NCBI GenBank assembly: GCA_013285645.1
Contig: JABDHJ010000024.1
Coordinates: 1,459 to 40,252, forward strand
Source of the DNA: Verrucomicrobiota bacterium
Lineage (GTDB): Bacteria > Verrucomicrobiota > Verrucomicrobiia > Methylacidiphilales > UBA1321
Direction: 5' to 3'
Length of the DNA: 38,794 nucleotides
The position numbers were made by a program, and so were the translations under genes. The notes beneath the pieces are model-generated. The model saw only the letters and a list, made by a program, of their open reading frames with translations. It searched no databases and was not told the origin of the DNA. Position 1 is the first letter of the stretch. Every line of letters begins with the position of its first letter. Shown here piece after piece: positions 18,001-25,799 of this stretch.

Positions 18001-18445
18001 CTTTCGCGGCGACCTCTTCCAATGGATGTTCACTTCCCTTCCAATTGTAACGAAAAACCTCGTGTCCCGAGAGGTCAAGCAACTGGATCTGGTCGTACTG
18101 GCTGCGCGCCAGCATCATCGTCGATACAGCGCTGCGAAGATTGTCGCTGGCAATCGGGGCTTTCGGATTCTGGGCCAGTTCCGCCTCGGCCACGCGCTTC
18201 AGAAAAAACAAATTGTTGGCCTGTCCGCGAATACGAGACTCGATCAGGAAGGAGTTGCGGTCCATCGCGGCCAGATGGTCGTCAGCTATGTCCTCAATGG
18301 CGTAGTCCCATAGAAAGCTCTGGGCGATCCATGCCAATCCAATAATCAAAACGGCAACCAGGATCGCCAGTATCACTGGGGCACAAAAAAAAGTGGATCG
18401 GTTTTTCAAGCCGCCCACACCGATGTTTTCATTCCCCCTCGACAT
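15008..18445 (-). CDS. Hybrid sensor histidine kinase with two receiver domains
   Basis: The 1145-residue membrane protein is laid out as follows: TM1 (about residues 18-40), an extracytoplasmic dCache-like sensor (about 41-335), TM2 (about 338-360), two PAS regions (about 370-620, the second with GGWSVEFPSRIVHWTEEVY), HisKA with MSHEIRTPMNGV (His about 650), a HATPase_c domain (about 755-880), REC1 (about 885-1000, LLDLQMPEMDG) and REC2 (about 1022-1140, LMDIQMPEMDG). Both receivers keep the phosphoacceptor Asp. No separate response regulator is encoded beside it. The translationally coupled S1/P1 nuclease hints at a phosphate or nucleic-acid signal, which is only an inference. Confidence 0.93.
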   Translation of the reverse strand: MSRGNENIGVGGLKNRSTFFCAPVILAILVAVLIIGLAWIAQSFLWDYAIEDIADDHLAAMDRNSFLIESRIRGQANNLFFLKRVAEAELAQNPKAPIASDNLRSAVSTMMLARSQYDQIQLLDLSGHEVFRYNWKGSEHPLEEVAAKALQNRSDRPYYQETLAASGDAAVFSPLDLNIENGQIEQPLKPTMRVSGQIVGLDGKPRALLVLNYLGEGLLREVKQEASKPWQSLLVNGDGYWLVGPNADSQWGFMYPGKKGNNLKDEDPDLWGKITGRKSGWIKEQGNLYCFQNIDPVGSVTDYPPLRMPIRGGERLKWTLLTEVPDGVIWQSVQGIRHGIWAACIVILVVLVPLVWFGGISLERRRLASREVREARTLLDSVIETSPNGITVMEAVRDALNRIVDLRLILSNKTASELLGQDLLAAQEEGRTLLEQYPASGENGSFDGFCQVIETGKPIIFEQSFTRENVQRWLSIRAAKREDGVVVALVDITQGKEAEEKLRDSELIQRMAGQMSKVGGWSVEFPSRIVHWTEEVYKIHQMPLDFQPTVDDGVNFYAPEYRDIVRQAFEGCARSGSPFDVEVEIITGKGVRVWVRTTGEAESHEGNLTRIVGAVQDITAAKNAFLREQELRRQAQSAERAKSEFLAVMSHEIRTPMNGVIGMTSILADTALTEGQRDCVNTIHASGEALLTVINDILDFSKIESGKLNLESRPFNLRQCVEETLDLFAVQIRKKRLEAAYLIASDVPANLIGDSNRLRQILLNLIGNAVKFTERGEITLKVQCQGRDEKGCHLLFSVIDTGIGISKEGAEKLFQSFQQVDSSTTRRYGGTGLGLVISRRLAELMEGRMWVESELGVGSTFFFTVMLHAASIQGSVTTENAVLNPCSVLIVDDNATNRHILEVQLNAWGMTPVSASSGREALEKLSAGRFDVVLLDLQMPEMDGVTLAREIRKSGPIPLILLSSAGEVEIGDSGSLFKFQVPKPIRQSLLFDALQQVAGMSGPGSRKTTVKQFDHGMASRHPLRILLAEDNSVNQKVGLLMLSNLGYRADIADNGFQVLEAVKKVSYDLILMDIQMPEMDGIEATRQLRDKLGDQCPFIVALTANALEGDREKFLALGFDNYLSKPLSPERLQNALQGVPQRGGS

Positions 18446-18524
18446 CAGACAACCCTATAAGCCCTTTTGTTCCAAGGGAAGCGCAGACACAGGCCATGCC
18501 TCTCAGGTCGCCGCGCCAATCGAG

Positions 18525-19937
18525 CTAACAACTGTAACCGAAAAAGTTGTTTTTCTTGATACAAGCAGCCACTTCCCGGGGAACCATCTGTTCCCAAGTG
18601 TTATCGTGGTTACGAATTTTCGTCAGGATGGCCCGGGAAAAGATGCCCATGTATTCCCGGTGAACATTTTCAATCTGCTCGATATAACCACTCTGCAACA
18701 GGTGCTTGAACAAATGTGTGACGTGCTCGGGCACGTCCATGTTGTTGACCGTGGTCAACTCCTGGTACGCCGGATCCATGAATGGATAGACGTAGAGCTT
18801 GAGATCGTTTTTGAAAAGACGTCCGAACGATTCAAGAATGCCGCCCTCCAGCAGTTCATAGTATTTCACATCGAAAAGTTCCTTGAGATTTGGAATACCG
18901 AGGACGATCCCGATGCAGCTCTTGGTGTACCGCTGGAGATACGCGGCGAGTTTGTAGAACTCCGCATAATTGGAGATGAGCACCATCTTGCCAACCGCAT
19001 TGATCGTATCTGCGCGGGCGAGGAAGTCGCGATGATCGATGGAACCGGTCGTCAGCAAATTGCTCATGGTGATTTCCATCAACTCCACCGTCTCCTCATC
19101 CTTCACTTTGAGATTGCCGATAAATTGCTGGCGCGCGCCGTCCATCATGTCGATGTTCACCAGCGTGACGGGCCGGAAACTGCCGCGTTCGACCAGAATC
19201 GGCTTTTTGTGCAGGACCTCCGAGGGTTGCAGCACGTCGCCGTTGGCGCCGATCAACGCTGCATTGGAGAGCCCCTTCTCGACCAGTTGCAACGCCATCA
19301 ACCGATTATCGACATTACTGAAATAGGGCCCGAGGAACTTGATCATGTCGACTTCGATGCGGAGCGTGGAAAGTCCATCCAGCAGCGAGGCGATCAATTT
19401 CTGCGGCTCACTATGGAGGTAGAATGCGCCGTAAGTCAGGTTCACCCCAATCATTCCCAGCGCCTCCTGCTGCTGCAGGTTTTCCTTATCGAGCATGTTG
19501 ACGTGGATGATGATCTCGCTCGGTGCCGCCTCGGGCTGCAACTGGAACTTGATCCCCATCCAGCCGTGACACTCGTTCGTCCCGAGAAAATTGCGCGCGG
19601 AAACCGTATCGGAAAACACGAAGAAGGATGTCTGCGAACCCCGCTTCTCGCCCAACCGCTCGATGAGCAAATTGAACTCATAATCGAGCATGTTCAGCAG
19701 GCGCGGCTGGCTGACGTAACGCTCGCCCTTGCCGTAGATCGCATCCGAAAAGGCCATGTCATAAGCCGAGATCGTCTTCGCCAGCGTGCCCGACGCGCCA
19801 CCGACCCGGAAAAACCAACGTGCCACTTCCTGCCCCGCCCCGATTTCGGCAAAGGTCCCGTAGAACCGCTTATCGAGATTGATCTGCACGGCTTTTTCGT
19901 GCGTGGTGATGGTCGTGGTGTTCTTGTTGGGGTCCAT
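18525..19937 (-). CDS. Large unrecognised conserved-looking protein
   Basis: This 470-residue cytosolic protein has no signal peptide or membrane segment. It is evidently a real gene: codon use matches the neighbours and the composition is balanced. Recognisable stretches include FYGTFAEIGAGQEVARWFFRV near the N-terminus, LIVERGSFRPVTLVNIDMMDG-like text in the middle, and a C-terminal FGYSC. Similar proteins exist in databases, I believe, under conflicting automatic names. I decline to give a function. It is not clearly in an operon: the kinase gene starts 79 nt after its stop. Confidence 0.75.
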   Translation of the reverse strand: MDPNKNTTTITTHEKAVQINLDKRFYGTFAEIGAGQEVARWFFRVGGASGTLAKTISAYDMAFSDAIYGKGERYVSQPRLLNMLDYEFNLLIERLGEKRGSQTSFFVFSDTVSARNFLGTNECHGWMGIKFQLQPEAAPSEIIIHVNMLDKENLQQQEALGMIGVNLTYGAFYLHSEPQKLIASLLDGLSTLRIEVDMIKFLGPYFSNVDNRLMALQLVEKGLSNAALIGANGDVLQPSEVLHKKPILVERGSFRPVTLVNIDMMDGARQQFIGNLKVKDEETVELMEITMSNLLTTGSIDHRDFLARADTINAVGKMVLISNYAEFYKLAAYLQRYTKSCIGIVLGIPNLKELFDVKYYELLEGGILESFGRLFKNDLKLYVYPFMDPAYQELTTVNNMDVPEHVTHLFKHLLQSGYIEQIENVHREYMGIFSRAILTKIRNHDNTWEQMVPREVAACIKKNNFFGYSC

Positions 19938-20073
19938 AGGCGGGTGAGCGTTATCTGCAGGGGTTGTGCCACAAGGGCATCAAATCGTGGCAAATGCCTT
20001 GCCCTCTGGCTAGCCCGATCAGGTTACATTGTCCCGTCAATTCCACGACTAGGCGGTGTCTTACTTTTCCCCT

Positions 20074-20098
20074 CGTTCCCAAGTTGCACTTGGGAACG
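20074..20098. repeat. Perfect hairpin repeat
   Basis: CGTTCCCAAG (20074-20083) and CTTGGGAACG (20089-20098) make a perfect 10-bp stem with a 5-nt loop. It sits in the 217-bp gap 19938-20154, which has no gene. This form of palindrome is common as a dispersed repeat in some bacterial genomes. There is no U tract, so it is not an obvious terminator. Confidence 0.65.
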
Positions 20099-20154
20099 CA
20101 CTTGTCGGCGCAATTCCATTGCTCCCTTCTGCGTGCTTCGTGCGATCTGGTCTC

Positions 20155-20706
20155 TTACTGAATCACCAAATCCACCGTCCGCGGCATGTTCCGGTAAACA
20201 TACGTCCGGCAAAAATGGATGATCTCATCATTGATCCGCTCGCACGTCTGCCGCCAACGCCCCGCTGCATCGAGAATCTTCGTGCAATCGCGCAGCCCAT
20301 CCAGCCGCACCCCGGCCACCTGCACATCCACCGCATCGCCCAGTCGTTCTTTCAGCAAAGGATAAAACTCAATCTCGTAAGGTGCCCGTACCGCAATTTC
20401 CATGAGCGAAATCGAAACCCTCGGCGGCACAATGAGGCTATTCTTCGCAATATCATCATAACCAATCCCCTCCAGCGACCGCCGCACCATCTCCCGGAGA
20501 TTATCCAGGGTCAGCGCCGGGGCGACCCAGTCATCCTCAAGATAAACCGCGATGGCCCGCGCCACCTCCGGTGCCAGATGCCAGCGCGGATGTCCCGCCG
20601 CCGCCGCGGCATGCTCAATTGATTCCGCCAGCCAGCCTTCCGAAAGCGGGATCAGTCGGTCATTTTTCCAGATCACATGGGGGAGGCGTTGAGGTAGGGC
20701 GATCAT
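20155..20706 (-). CDS. ATP-cone-like protein next to nrdR
   Basis: This 183-residue cytosolic protein lies 4 nt after the nrdR stop on the same strand. Its N-terminal half reads HVIWKNDRLIPLSEGWLAESI and then LTLDNLREMVRRSLEGIGYDDIA. That follows the pattern of an ATP-cone: V-I-K-x-D-x-R, then LxxSI, then a helix ending near a Tyr. NrdR and ribonucleotide reductases carry that domain as a nucleotide sensor. The C-terminal half was not recognised. No zinc-ribbon cysteines are present, so it is not a second NrdR. The ATP-cone reading is an inference by eye; the operon arrangement is seen. Confidence 0.55.
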   Translation of the reverse strand: MIALPQRLPHVIWKNDRLIPLSEGWLAESIEHAAAAAGHPRWHLAPEVARAIAVYLEDDWVAPALTLDNLREMVRRSLEGIGYDDIAKNSLIVPPRVSISLMEIAVRAPYEIEFYPLLKERLGDAVDVQVAGVRLDGLRDCTKILDAAGRWRQTCERINDEIIHFCRTYVYRNMPRTVDLVIQ

Positions 20707-20710
20707 TTTC

Positions 20711-21166
20711 CTATGACTCCAGGGTTAAGCTTTGTACTTCGTTGACGAATTCCTTGATGTCCCGGAACTTCCGGTAAACTGACGCAAATCGGACGTATGC
20801 CACCTCATCGAGCCTCCGCAGATGCTCCATGATCTTGTCTCCCACCGCTTTAGTCGGAATTTCATCGCCATGCGCCTTGATCAATTCATCGATCATCTCG
20901 TTTACCGTCCGCTCGATCATTTCCCGGCTTACCGGCCTCTTTTCGCAAGCTTTATCGATACCCGCCGTCAATTTACGCCGATCAAAGGCCTCATAACGCC
21001 CATCCCGCTTCAAGACGCGAATATCCTCCCGCTCGATTTCCTCGTAAGTCGTGAACCGATGTTCACAGGCGAGGCACTCCCGTCGGCGCCGGATCACGGT
21101 CTCATCTTTAATGGCGCGTGAGTCGATAACCTTATCATCACGAGCCTGACATTTGGGGCAACGCAT
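20711..21166 (-). CDS. nrdR: Transcriptional repressor NrdR
   Basis: NrdR represses ribonucleotide reductase genes when its ATP-cone senses high dATP. The 151-residue protein has the zinc ribbon MRCPKCQARDDKVIDSR then ECLACEHRFTTYE, followed by the ATP-cone VLKRDGRYEAFDRRKL and ending VRFASVYRKFRDIKEF. Length and motifs are typical. It leads a two-gene unit with the ATP-cone-like gene. No nrd reductase gene is in the window. Confidence 0.96.
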   Translation of the reverse strand: MRCPKCQARDDKVIDSRAIKDETVIRRRRECLACEHRFTTYEEIEREDIRVLKRDGRYEAFDRRKLTAGIDKACEKRPVSREMIERTVNEMIDELIKAHGDEIPTKAVGDKIMEHLRRLDEVAYVRFASVYRKFRDIKEFVNEVQSLTLES

Positions 21167-21192
21167 CTACCTGTTGTGGTGGGTTACCTATC

Positions 21193-21221
21193 TATATCAC
21201 AACCGCTGGGGGCTACGTCAA
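21193..21221 (-). promoter_or_regulatory. Candidate sigma-70 promoter for nrdR
   Basis: On the minus strand TTGACG (21216-21221) is followed after 17 nt by GATATA (21193-21198). A start near 21186 would give a short leader to the nrdR ATG at 21166. The region also contains TTGTGATATAGAT, which vaguely recalls half of an NrdR box, but I do not see a full paired site. Confidence 0.5.
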
Positions 21222-21234
21222 GATGTTGTGTTGC

Positions 21235-22389
21235 TCACTTCTTAAGAATCTTCTGCGCCTGCGCGTCCAACTCCCACGCCTGTTCCAAAGTCGAACTCAG
21301 CACGCAATAATGCCCCATCTTGCGACCCGCCCGCGGCTCGCTCTTGCCGTAGAGATGCAGCCGCAACCCGGGCAACGCCAGCAGCGCAGGCCAATCCGGC
21401 GTGCCGTTGGCCCAGACATCGCCGAGCAAATTCCGCATCAACACCGGGGATAAGAGCCGCGTCTCGCCCAAGGGCAATCCGCAGACCGCGCGCAATTGCT
21501 GCTCAAACTGACTCGTCACGCACGCATCGAAACTATAGTGCCCCGAGTTATGCGGTCGCGGCGCGAGTTCATTCACCAGCAGTTCCCCGCGCTTCGTCAG
21601 GAAAAATTCGACCGCCAGCAATCCGATCACATCCAGTTTCTCCGCGATATGCGCACCCAAATGCTGCGCCCGCGAAATGATGCTGTCCGCCAGCGGCGCG
21701 GGCGCAATCGAAGTCGCCAGGATATGATTCTCATGAATATTCACGGTCGGCGGAAAGACCTGCACCGGATTCTTCCCCTCTTTGTCCGGCACGCCTCGTG
21801 CCACCACCACGGAAAGCTCCGCCGCAAAAAGAATCCACGATTCCACGACGCCGACACTCGCGCCGTGCTGCCGCCAGATCGCCGCCAAGTCACTCATCTC
21901 GGAAATCTTCTGCTGCCCCTTGCCGTCGTAACCGAAATCGGCCGTCTTCAAAACGCAGGGCACACCCAATGCAGTCACAGCCTCACGCAACTCCACCTCA
22001 CTCTGCACCACGCGAAAGGGCGCCACGGGAAAATGATGAAGCTGGAGAAATTCCTTTTCCCGTCGGCGGTTTTGCGTCGTGTAAAGCACATCGCGACCGG
22101 GACGCAACGCCACCTTCGGGGACAACGCATCGAGCGCCGCTACCGGAATATTCTCAAACTCATACGTTACCACATCGACGCCCTGCGCAAATTCCAGCAA
22201 CGTCGGAATATCGGTGAACGGCACATTAAATTCACGGTCCGAAATCTGCCCCGTGGGACTATCCGGCATCGGATCCACCGTATGCACGCGATACCCCATC
22301 TTCCGCGCAGCCAAGGCAAACATGCGCCCAAGCTGCCCGCCGCCAAGGCAGCCAATCGTCGCCCCCGGTAAAATAGGCTCCATACTCAT
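21235..22389 (-). CDS. purK: 5-(carboxyamino)imidazole ribonucleotide synthase
   Basis: PurK carboxylates AIR with ATP and bicarbonate to N5-CAIR in purine synthesis. I start it at the ATG at 22387-22389, which forms an ATGA overlap with the purE stop; 24 upstream codons are open but cover purE. The protein has an N-terminal [17 protein letters not shown] (nucleotide-binding preATP-grasp), [12 protein letters not shown], then the ATP-grasp segment [14 protein letters not shown], and [19 protein letters not shown] near the active site. About 384 residues, as usual. Confidence 0.95.
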   Translation of the reverse strand: MSMEPILPGATIGCLGGGQLGRMFALAARKMGYRVHTVDPMPDSPTGQISDREFNVPFTDIPTLLEFAQGVDVVTYEFENIPVAALDALSPKVALRPGRDVLYTTQNRRREKEFLQLHHFPVAPFRVVQSEVELREAVTALGVPCVLKTADFGYDGKGQQKISEMSDLAAIWRQHGASVGVVESWILFAAELSVVVARGVPDKEGKNPVQVFPPTVNIHENHILATSIAPAPLADSIISRAQHLGAHIAEKLDVIGLLAVEFFLTKRGELLVNELAPRPHNSGHYSFDACVTSQFEQQLRAVCGLPLGETRLLSPVLMRNLLGDVWANGTPDWPALLALPGLRLHLYGKSEPRAGRKMGHYCVLSSTLEQAWELDAQAQKILKK

Positions 22390-22904
22390 TTCTTGATTTT
22401 GATCGGAGGCAGTTTCGCCTTCATCACGGTGGAAGTCTGCTTGGCGCGATACCACTCCCATTCCTTGCGTAACTCCACATCATTCAGGGAAAGGATCGAA
22501 ATCGCCAACAGCGCCGCATTCTTCGCGCCCGGTTCGCCAATCGCCAGCGTCCCAACTGGCACACCCGCCGGCATCTGCGCAATCGAAAGCAGCGAATCCA
22601 GTCCCTTAAGCGCCTTGCTCTCCACCGGAACACCCAGCACCGGCAACGTCGTAAAAGCCGCCGCCATCCCCGGCAAATGCGCCGCGCCACCCGCACCCGC
22701 AATAATCACCTGAAGGCCACGCCCCTTCGCGCTGGCCGCATACTCCGCCAGCCAATGCGGCGTCCGATGCGCCGAGACCACATTAGTCTCATAGGCCACG
22801 CCGAACTCTTTCAAGATCAACGCCGCAGCCTCCATCGTCTTCCAGTCCGATGTGCTACCCATGATGATGCCGACCTGCGGCCCGATTTTTGCCTTAGCTG
22901 CCAT
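22386..22904 (-). CDS. purE: N5-carboxyaminoimidazole ribonucleotide mutase
   Basis: PurE rearranges N5-CAIR to CAIR, the step after PurK. The motifs [18 protein letters not shown] and [12 protein letters not shown] are diagnostic. I take the ATG at 22902-22904 (172 residues, family norm 160-170), although an in-frame GTG at 22940 is possible. Translation is coupled to purK through the ATGA overlap. The order purE-purK is the usual one. Confidence 0.94.
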   Translation of the reverse strand: MAAKAKIGPQVGIIMGSTSDWKTMEAAALILKEFGVAYETNVVSAHRTPHWLAEYAASAKGRGLQVIIAGAGGAAHLPGMAAAFTTLPVLGVPVESKALKGLDSLLSIAQMPAGVPVGTLAIGEPGAKNAALLAISILSLNDVELRKEWEWYRAKQTSTVMKAKLPPIKIKK

Positions 22905-22950
22905 CCTCGTATTCAAAACGACTGGGCTGTCTCGTGCCACCTTATTTATC

Positions 22951-22998
22951 CTAGAAAGCCTATCTTTTTAAGGCGTTTAGGATATTCAAGCTTTCTAG
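22951..22998. promoter_or_regulatory. Inverted repeat between purE and the ABC permease gene
   Basis: CTAGAAAGC (22951-22959) and GCTTTCTAG (22990-22998) form a perfect 9-bp inverted repeat in the space between two divergent genes. On the minus strand TTGAAT within it, with AAGATA 17 nt on, could be a promoter for purE. The repeat could therefore act as an operator or as a structured leader. It does not match a purine riboswitch that I recognise. Confidence 0.4.
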
Positions 22999-23038
22999 GG
23001 CTACCGCCTTTTGCGGATTTCGTGGCATTCTTTTCCCC

Positions 23039-25627
23039 ATGCTCCGCCTCTTCCTCACCCACAGCCTACGCTACTTTGCTCGGCACCCGGCGCTCACTGC
23101 GCTGAACATCGTGGGCATCGCGCTGGGCGTGACGGTTTTTCTCAGCATCCAGATCGTCAACCATAGCGCTCTCGAATCTTTCCGGGCCTCCGTCGATATC
23201 GTCGCAGGCAAGGCCGACCTCGAAGTCGTCGGCGACGGTCTTCGTTTCGACGAACAGGCTTATCCCATCGTCGCCAATCAATCCGGCATCGCCGCCGCCA
23301 CGCCCACCGTCGAGGACGTCGCCAGCCTCACCGACTTCCCCGGCGAATATCTTCAAATTCTCGGCATCGATATTTTTTCCAACGCCCCGCTCCGCACCTT
23401 CGAGTTGCACGACGCCAAAAACAAGAAGCCCAACGTCATTGGCTTTCTCCGCGATCCCAAAGTCATCGCCCTTAGCCGCAAGCTCAGTCAGCGACTCGGC
23501 CTCAAGATCGGCGATCCGCTCCGCGTCGAGACCCAGACCGGCACCGAGACCTTCCACATCGGCTACATCCTCGATTTCGGCGAAGACGCCCCTGGCGCCG
23601 ATGAGCATCTCTCCGTCATGGACATCGCCAACGTGCAGGAAAATTTCCGGCACTTGGGCAAACTCAGCCGCATCTCCACGCTCCTGAAACCCGGAGCCGA
23701 TTTCAACGCCGTCTGCACTGATCTCCGCTCCAAGCTGCCGCCCAACGTCATCGTCCAGGCCCCCGACCGCCGCAATCGCCAGATCGAAAAGATGATCGGC
23801 GCGTTTCAACTCAACCTCACCGCGCTCTCCCTCATCGCGCTTCTGGTCGGCATGTTCCTCATCTATAATACCGTGGCCACGGCGGTCGTCCGGCGACGTC
23901 ACGAAATCGGCGTCCTGCGCGCCCTCGGTCTGAGCGGACTTCAGGTGCAATTTCTTTTCGTCGCCGAAGCACTCGTGCTCGGAATCTTCGGCTCAGCGCT
24001 CGGCCTCATCCTCGGCGTCATCTTGGCCGGACAACTCGTCGGCGCAGTTTCGCAGACCATCACCTCGCTCTATATACTGGCCAGCATCCAGAATCTTTTC
24101 ATCTCGCCGTGGGCCATGCTCGCCGCGATGACCCTCTGCCTGGGCGCGGTTGTCCTAGCCGCCTGGTTCCCCGCCCGTGAAGCCGCTTCTATTTCTCCCG
24201 TCGAAGCCCTCAGCGTCGGCCATCTCGAGGAACAACGTGCGCGAGGTACAGGCCGTTGGCTGGTCGTCGGCATTGGCCTTCTCATTCTCTCGGTCATGGT
24301 CGCGGAGATCAGCCTGAATTTCGGCCCCGCGTGGCTCAGTTTCGGTTCCGCGCTTTTCGCGCTGCTCGGCTTTGCGTTCTTCGTTCCGAGCCTGAGCCAG
24401 TTTTTTTCCCGCTTCGTAGCTGCCGCCGTAAGGCGGTGGTCATCCGCCCACGCTCTTACGAGCGCGGCTACCATTGCCGGCCTAGCCCTCGGTCATTTTA
24501 CCCAGTCGCTCCATCGCACCTCCATGGCCATCGCCTCGCTCGTCGTCGCGCTCGCGATGGTCGTTGGCATTTCCACCATGATTTTTAGTTTCCGCACCAC
24601 CGTCGAGTCGTGGCTCAACCGCTCCGTCCAGTCCGATCTCGTCATCGCGCCCGCCGCCAATCTTCTCATCGGCAATCGCGAATTGATTCGGCCCGAAGTC
24701 GAAAAGATCGTCGCCGCGCTACCCAACGTCACCTACGATTCCTTCCGCGAATTGCGCGTCCAGCTCAACGGCGAAGGCGTCAAGCTCGCCACCGTCCGCC
24801 TCGCTATCACCCGCGACATCGAGCGACTCGATTTTGTCCAGGGCGATTCCCACCAGGCCTTCGACGCCGCCATTGATCACGGCGCGGTTCTCGTCAGCCA
24901 ACCTTTTTTCCGCCGGTTCCATCTCGGCCTCGGCGACACCATCAGCCTCGCCACGCCCACCGGTCGCCACGATTTCAAGATCGCCGGGGTCTACGTCGAT
25001 TACACCACTGAGGGCGGGGTCATCCTCGTCGATTGGCAGCTCTACAAAAAATTCTGGCAGGACGACTCGATCAACGGCATCGGCATCTACATCGACAAAA
25101 AATCGGGCATGACCGCCCCGCAACTCCAGGCCCTGCTCCGTCCCAAAATCGCGCCCTACGGCGATTACCTGATCAAATCGAACCAGGAACTTCGCGATCA
25201 AATCTTCCGCATCTTCGACCAGACTTTTTCCGTCACCTACATCCTGCAGACCATCGGCATCATCGTCTCCGCGCTCGGGATTTTTCTCAGCCTCACCATC
25301 CTCGTCACCGAGCGTCGCCGCGAGATCAGCATCCTCCGCGCGATCGGAGCCTCGCAACGCCAGATCGAGGCCCTCGTCCTCTGGGAAGCCGCCATCATCG
25401 GCCTCCTCGGCTCATTCCTCGGCATCATCGCCGGACTCGCCCTCGCCTACATCCTCAGCTTCGTCATCAACGTCTCCTTCTTCGGCTGGACCATCGCCTG
25501 GGCAACGCCTTGGGGGTTTCTCCTCAGCCTCCCCATCATGGTCATCGCCGCCGCTCTCATCGCCGGCTATTGGCCCGCCCGCCAAGCCGCCCACCTCGAC
25601 ATCGCCAACGGGGTAAAAATGGAGTGA
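23039..25627 (+). CDS. FtsX-type ABC transporter permease, double module
   Basis: This 862-residue membrane protein has two FtsX/MacB-like modules. The first begins with a helix ALNIVGIALGVTVFLSIQIV (about residues 21-40) and a large periplasmic domain, then helices from about 255 (LIALLVGMFLIYNTVATAVV) onward with RRRHEIGVLRALG. The second repeats the plan, with RRREISILRAIGA near residue 760 and a last run of helices. Such permeases work with a LolD/MacB-type ATPase to move lipids, lipoproteins or peptides. No ATPase gene is adjacent in the window, so the partner is encoded elsewhere. The closest relatives are probably the large YbbP/LolE-type permeases. Confidence 0.88.
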   Translation: MLRLFLTHSLRYFARHPALTALNIVGIALGVTVFLSIQIVNHSALESFRASVDIVAGKADLEVVGDGLRFDEQAYPIVANQSGIAAATPTVEDVASLTDFPGEYLQILGIDIFSNAPLRTFELHDAKNKKPNVIGFLRDPKVIALSRKLSQRLGLKIGDPLRVETQTGTETFHIGYILDFGEDAPGADEHLSVMDIANVQENFRHLGKLSRISTLLKPGADFNAVCTDLRSKLPPNVIVQAPDRRNRQIEKMIGAFQLNLTALSLIALLVGMFLIYNTVATAVVRRRHEIGVLRALGLSGLQVQFLFVAEALVLGIFGSALGLILGVILAGQLVGAVSQTITSLYILASIQNLFISPWAMLAAMTLCLGAVVLAAWFPAREAASISPVEALSVGHLEEQRARGTGRWLVVGIGLLILSVMVAEISLNFGPAWLSFGSALFALLGFAFFVPSLSQFFSRFVAAAVRRWSSAHALTSAATIAGLALGHFTQSLHRTSMAIASLVVALAMVVGISTMIFSFRTTVESWLNRSVQSDLVIAPAANLLIGNRELIRPEVEKIVAALPNVTYDSFRELRVQLNGEGVKLATVRLAITRDIERLDFVQGDSHQAFDAAIDHGAVLVSQPFFRRFHLGLGDTISLATPTGRHDFKIAGVYVDYTTEGGVILVDWQLYKKFWQDDSINGIGIYIDKKSGMTAPQLQALLRPKIAPYGDYLIKSNQELRDQIFRIFDQTFSVTYILQTIGIIVSALGIFLSLTILVTERRREISILRAIGASQRQIEALVLWEAAIIGLLGSFLGIIAGLALAYILSFVINVSFFGWTIAWATPWGFLLSLPIMVIAAALIAGYWPARQAAHLDIANGVKME

Positions 25628-25631
25628 GCTG

Positions 25632-25787
25632 AATTTTGACGGAATTAACGGAATTACGGAATTAACAGAATTTTTTAATATTCTCGTTTCACTCCTAATG
25701 TCGGAACTGAATACAAATCCTCAACCCCTGCGTGACTAACCCTTCTTCTTCCGTTAATTTCGTAATTCCGTTAATTCCGTCAAAATT
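25632..25787. repeat. 39-bp inverted repeat flanking an intergenic spacer
   Basis: Bases 25632-25670 and 25749-25787 are reverse complements at 37 of 39 positions. Each arm repeats the unit GGAATTAAC/GGAATTAC two to three times, and 78 nt separate them. It occupies the gap 25628-25799 between two plus-strand genes, where it could form a long hairpin in the transcript. No transposase gene or target duplication is visible. Confidence 0.75.
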
Positions 25788-25799
25788 TCCACTCTCCCC

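Noticed and set aside
18393-20222. A 609-codon plus-strand frame
   Set aside because: It runs antisense through the 470-residue minus-strand gene and into a neighbouring repeat region. Its product has no domain and its end is a repeat-derived sequence.
22951-22998. Purine riboswitch upstream of purE
   Set aside because: The conserved three-way junction and its loop sequences are not present; only a simple inverted repeat is seen.
25632-25787. The repeat-flanked interval as an insertion sequence
   Set aside because: The 78-nt interior is too short for a transposase and no target duplication is seen, so only an inverted repeat is reported.
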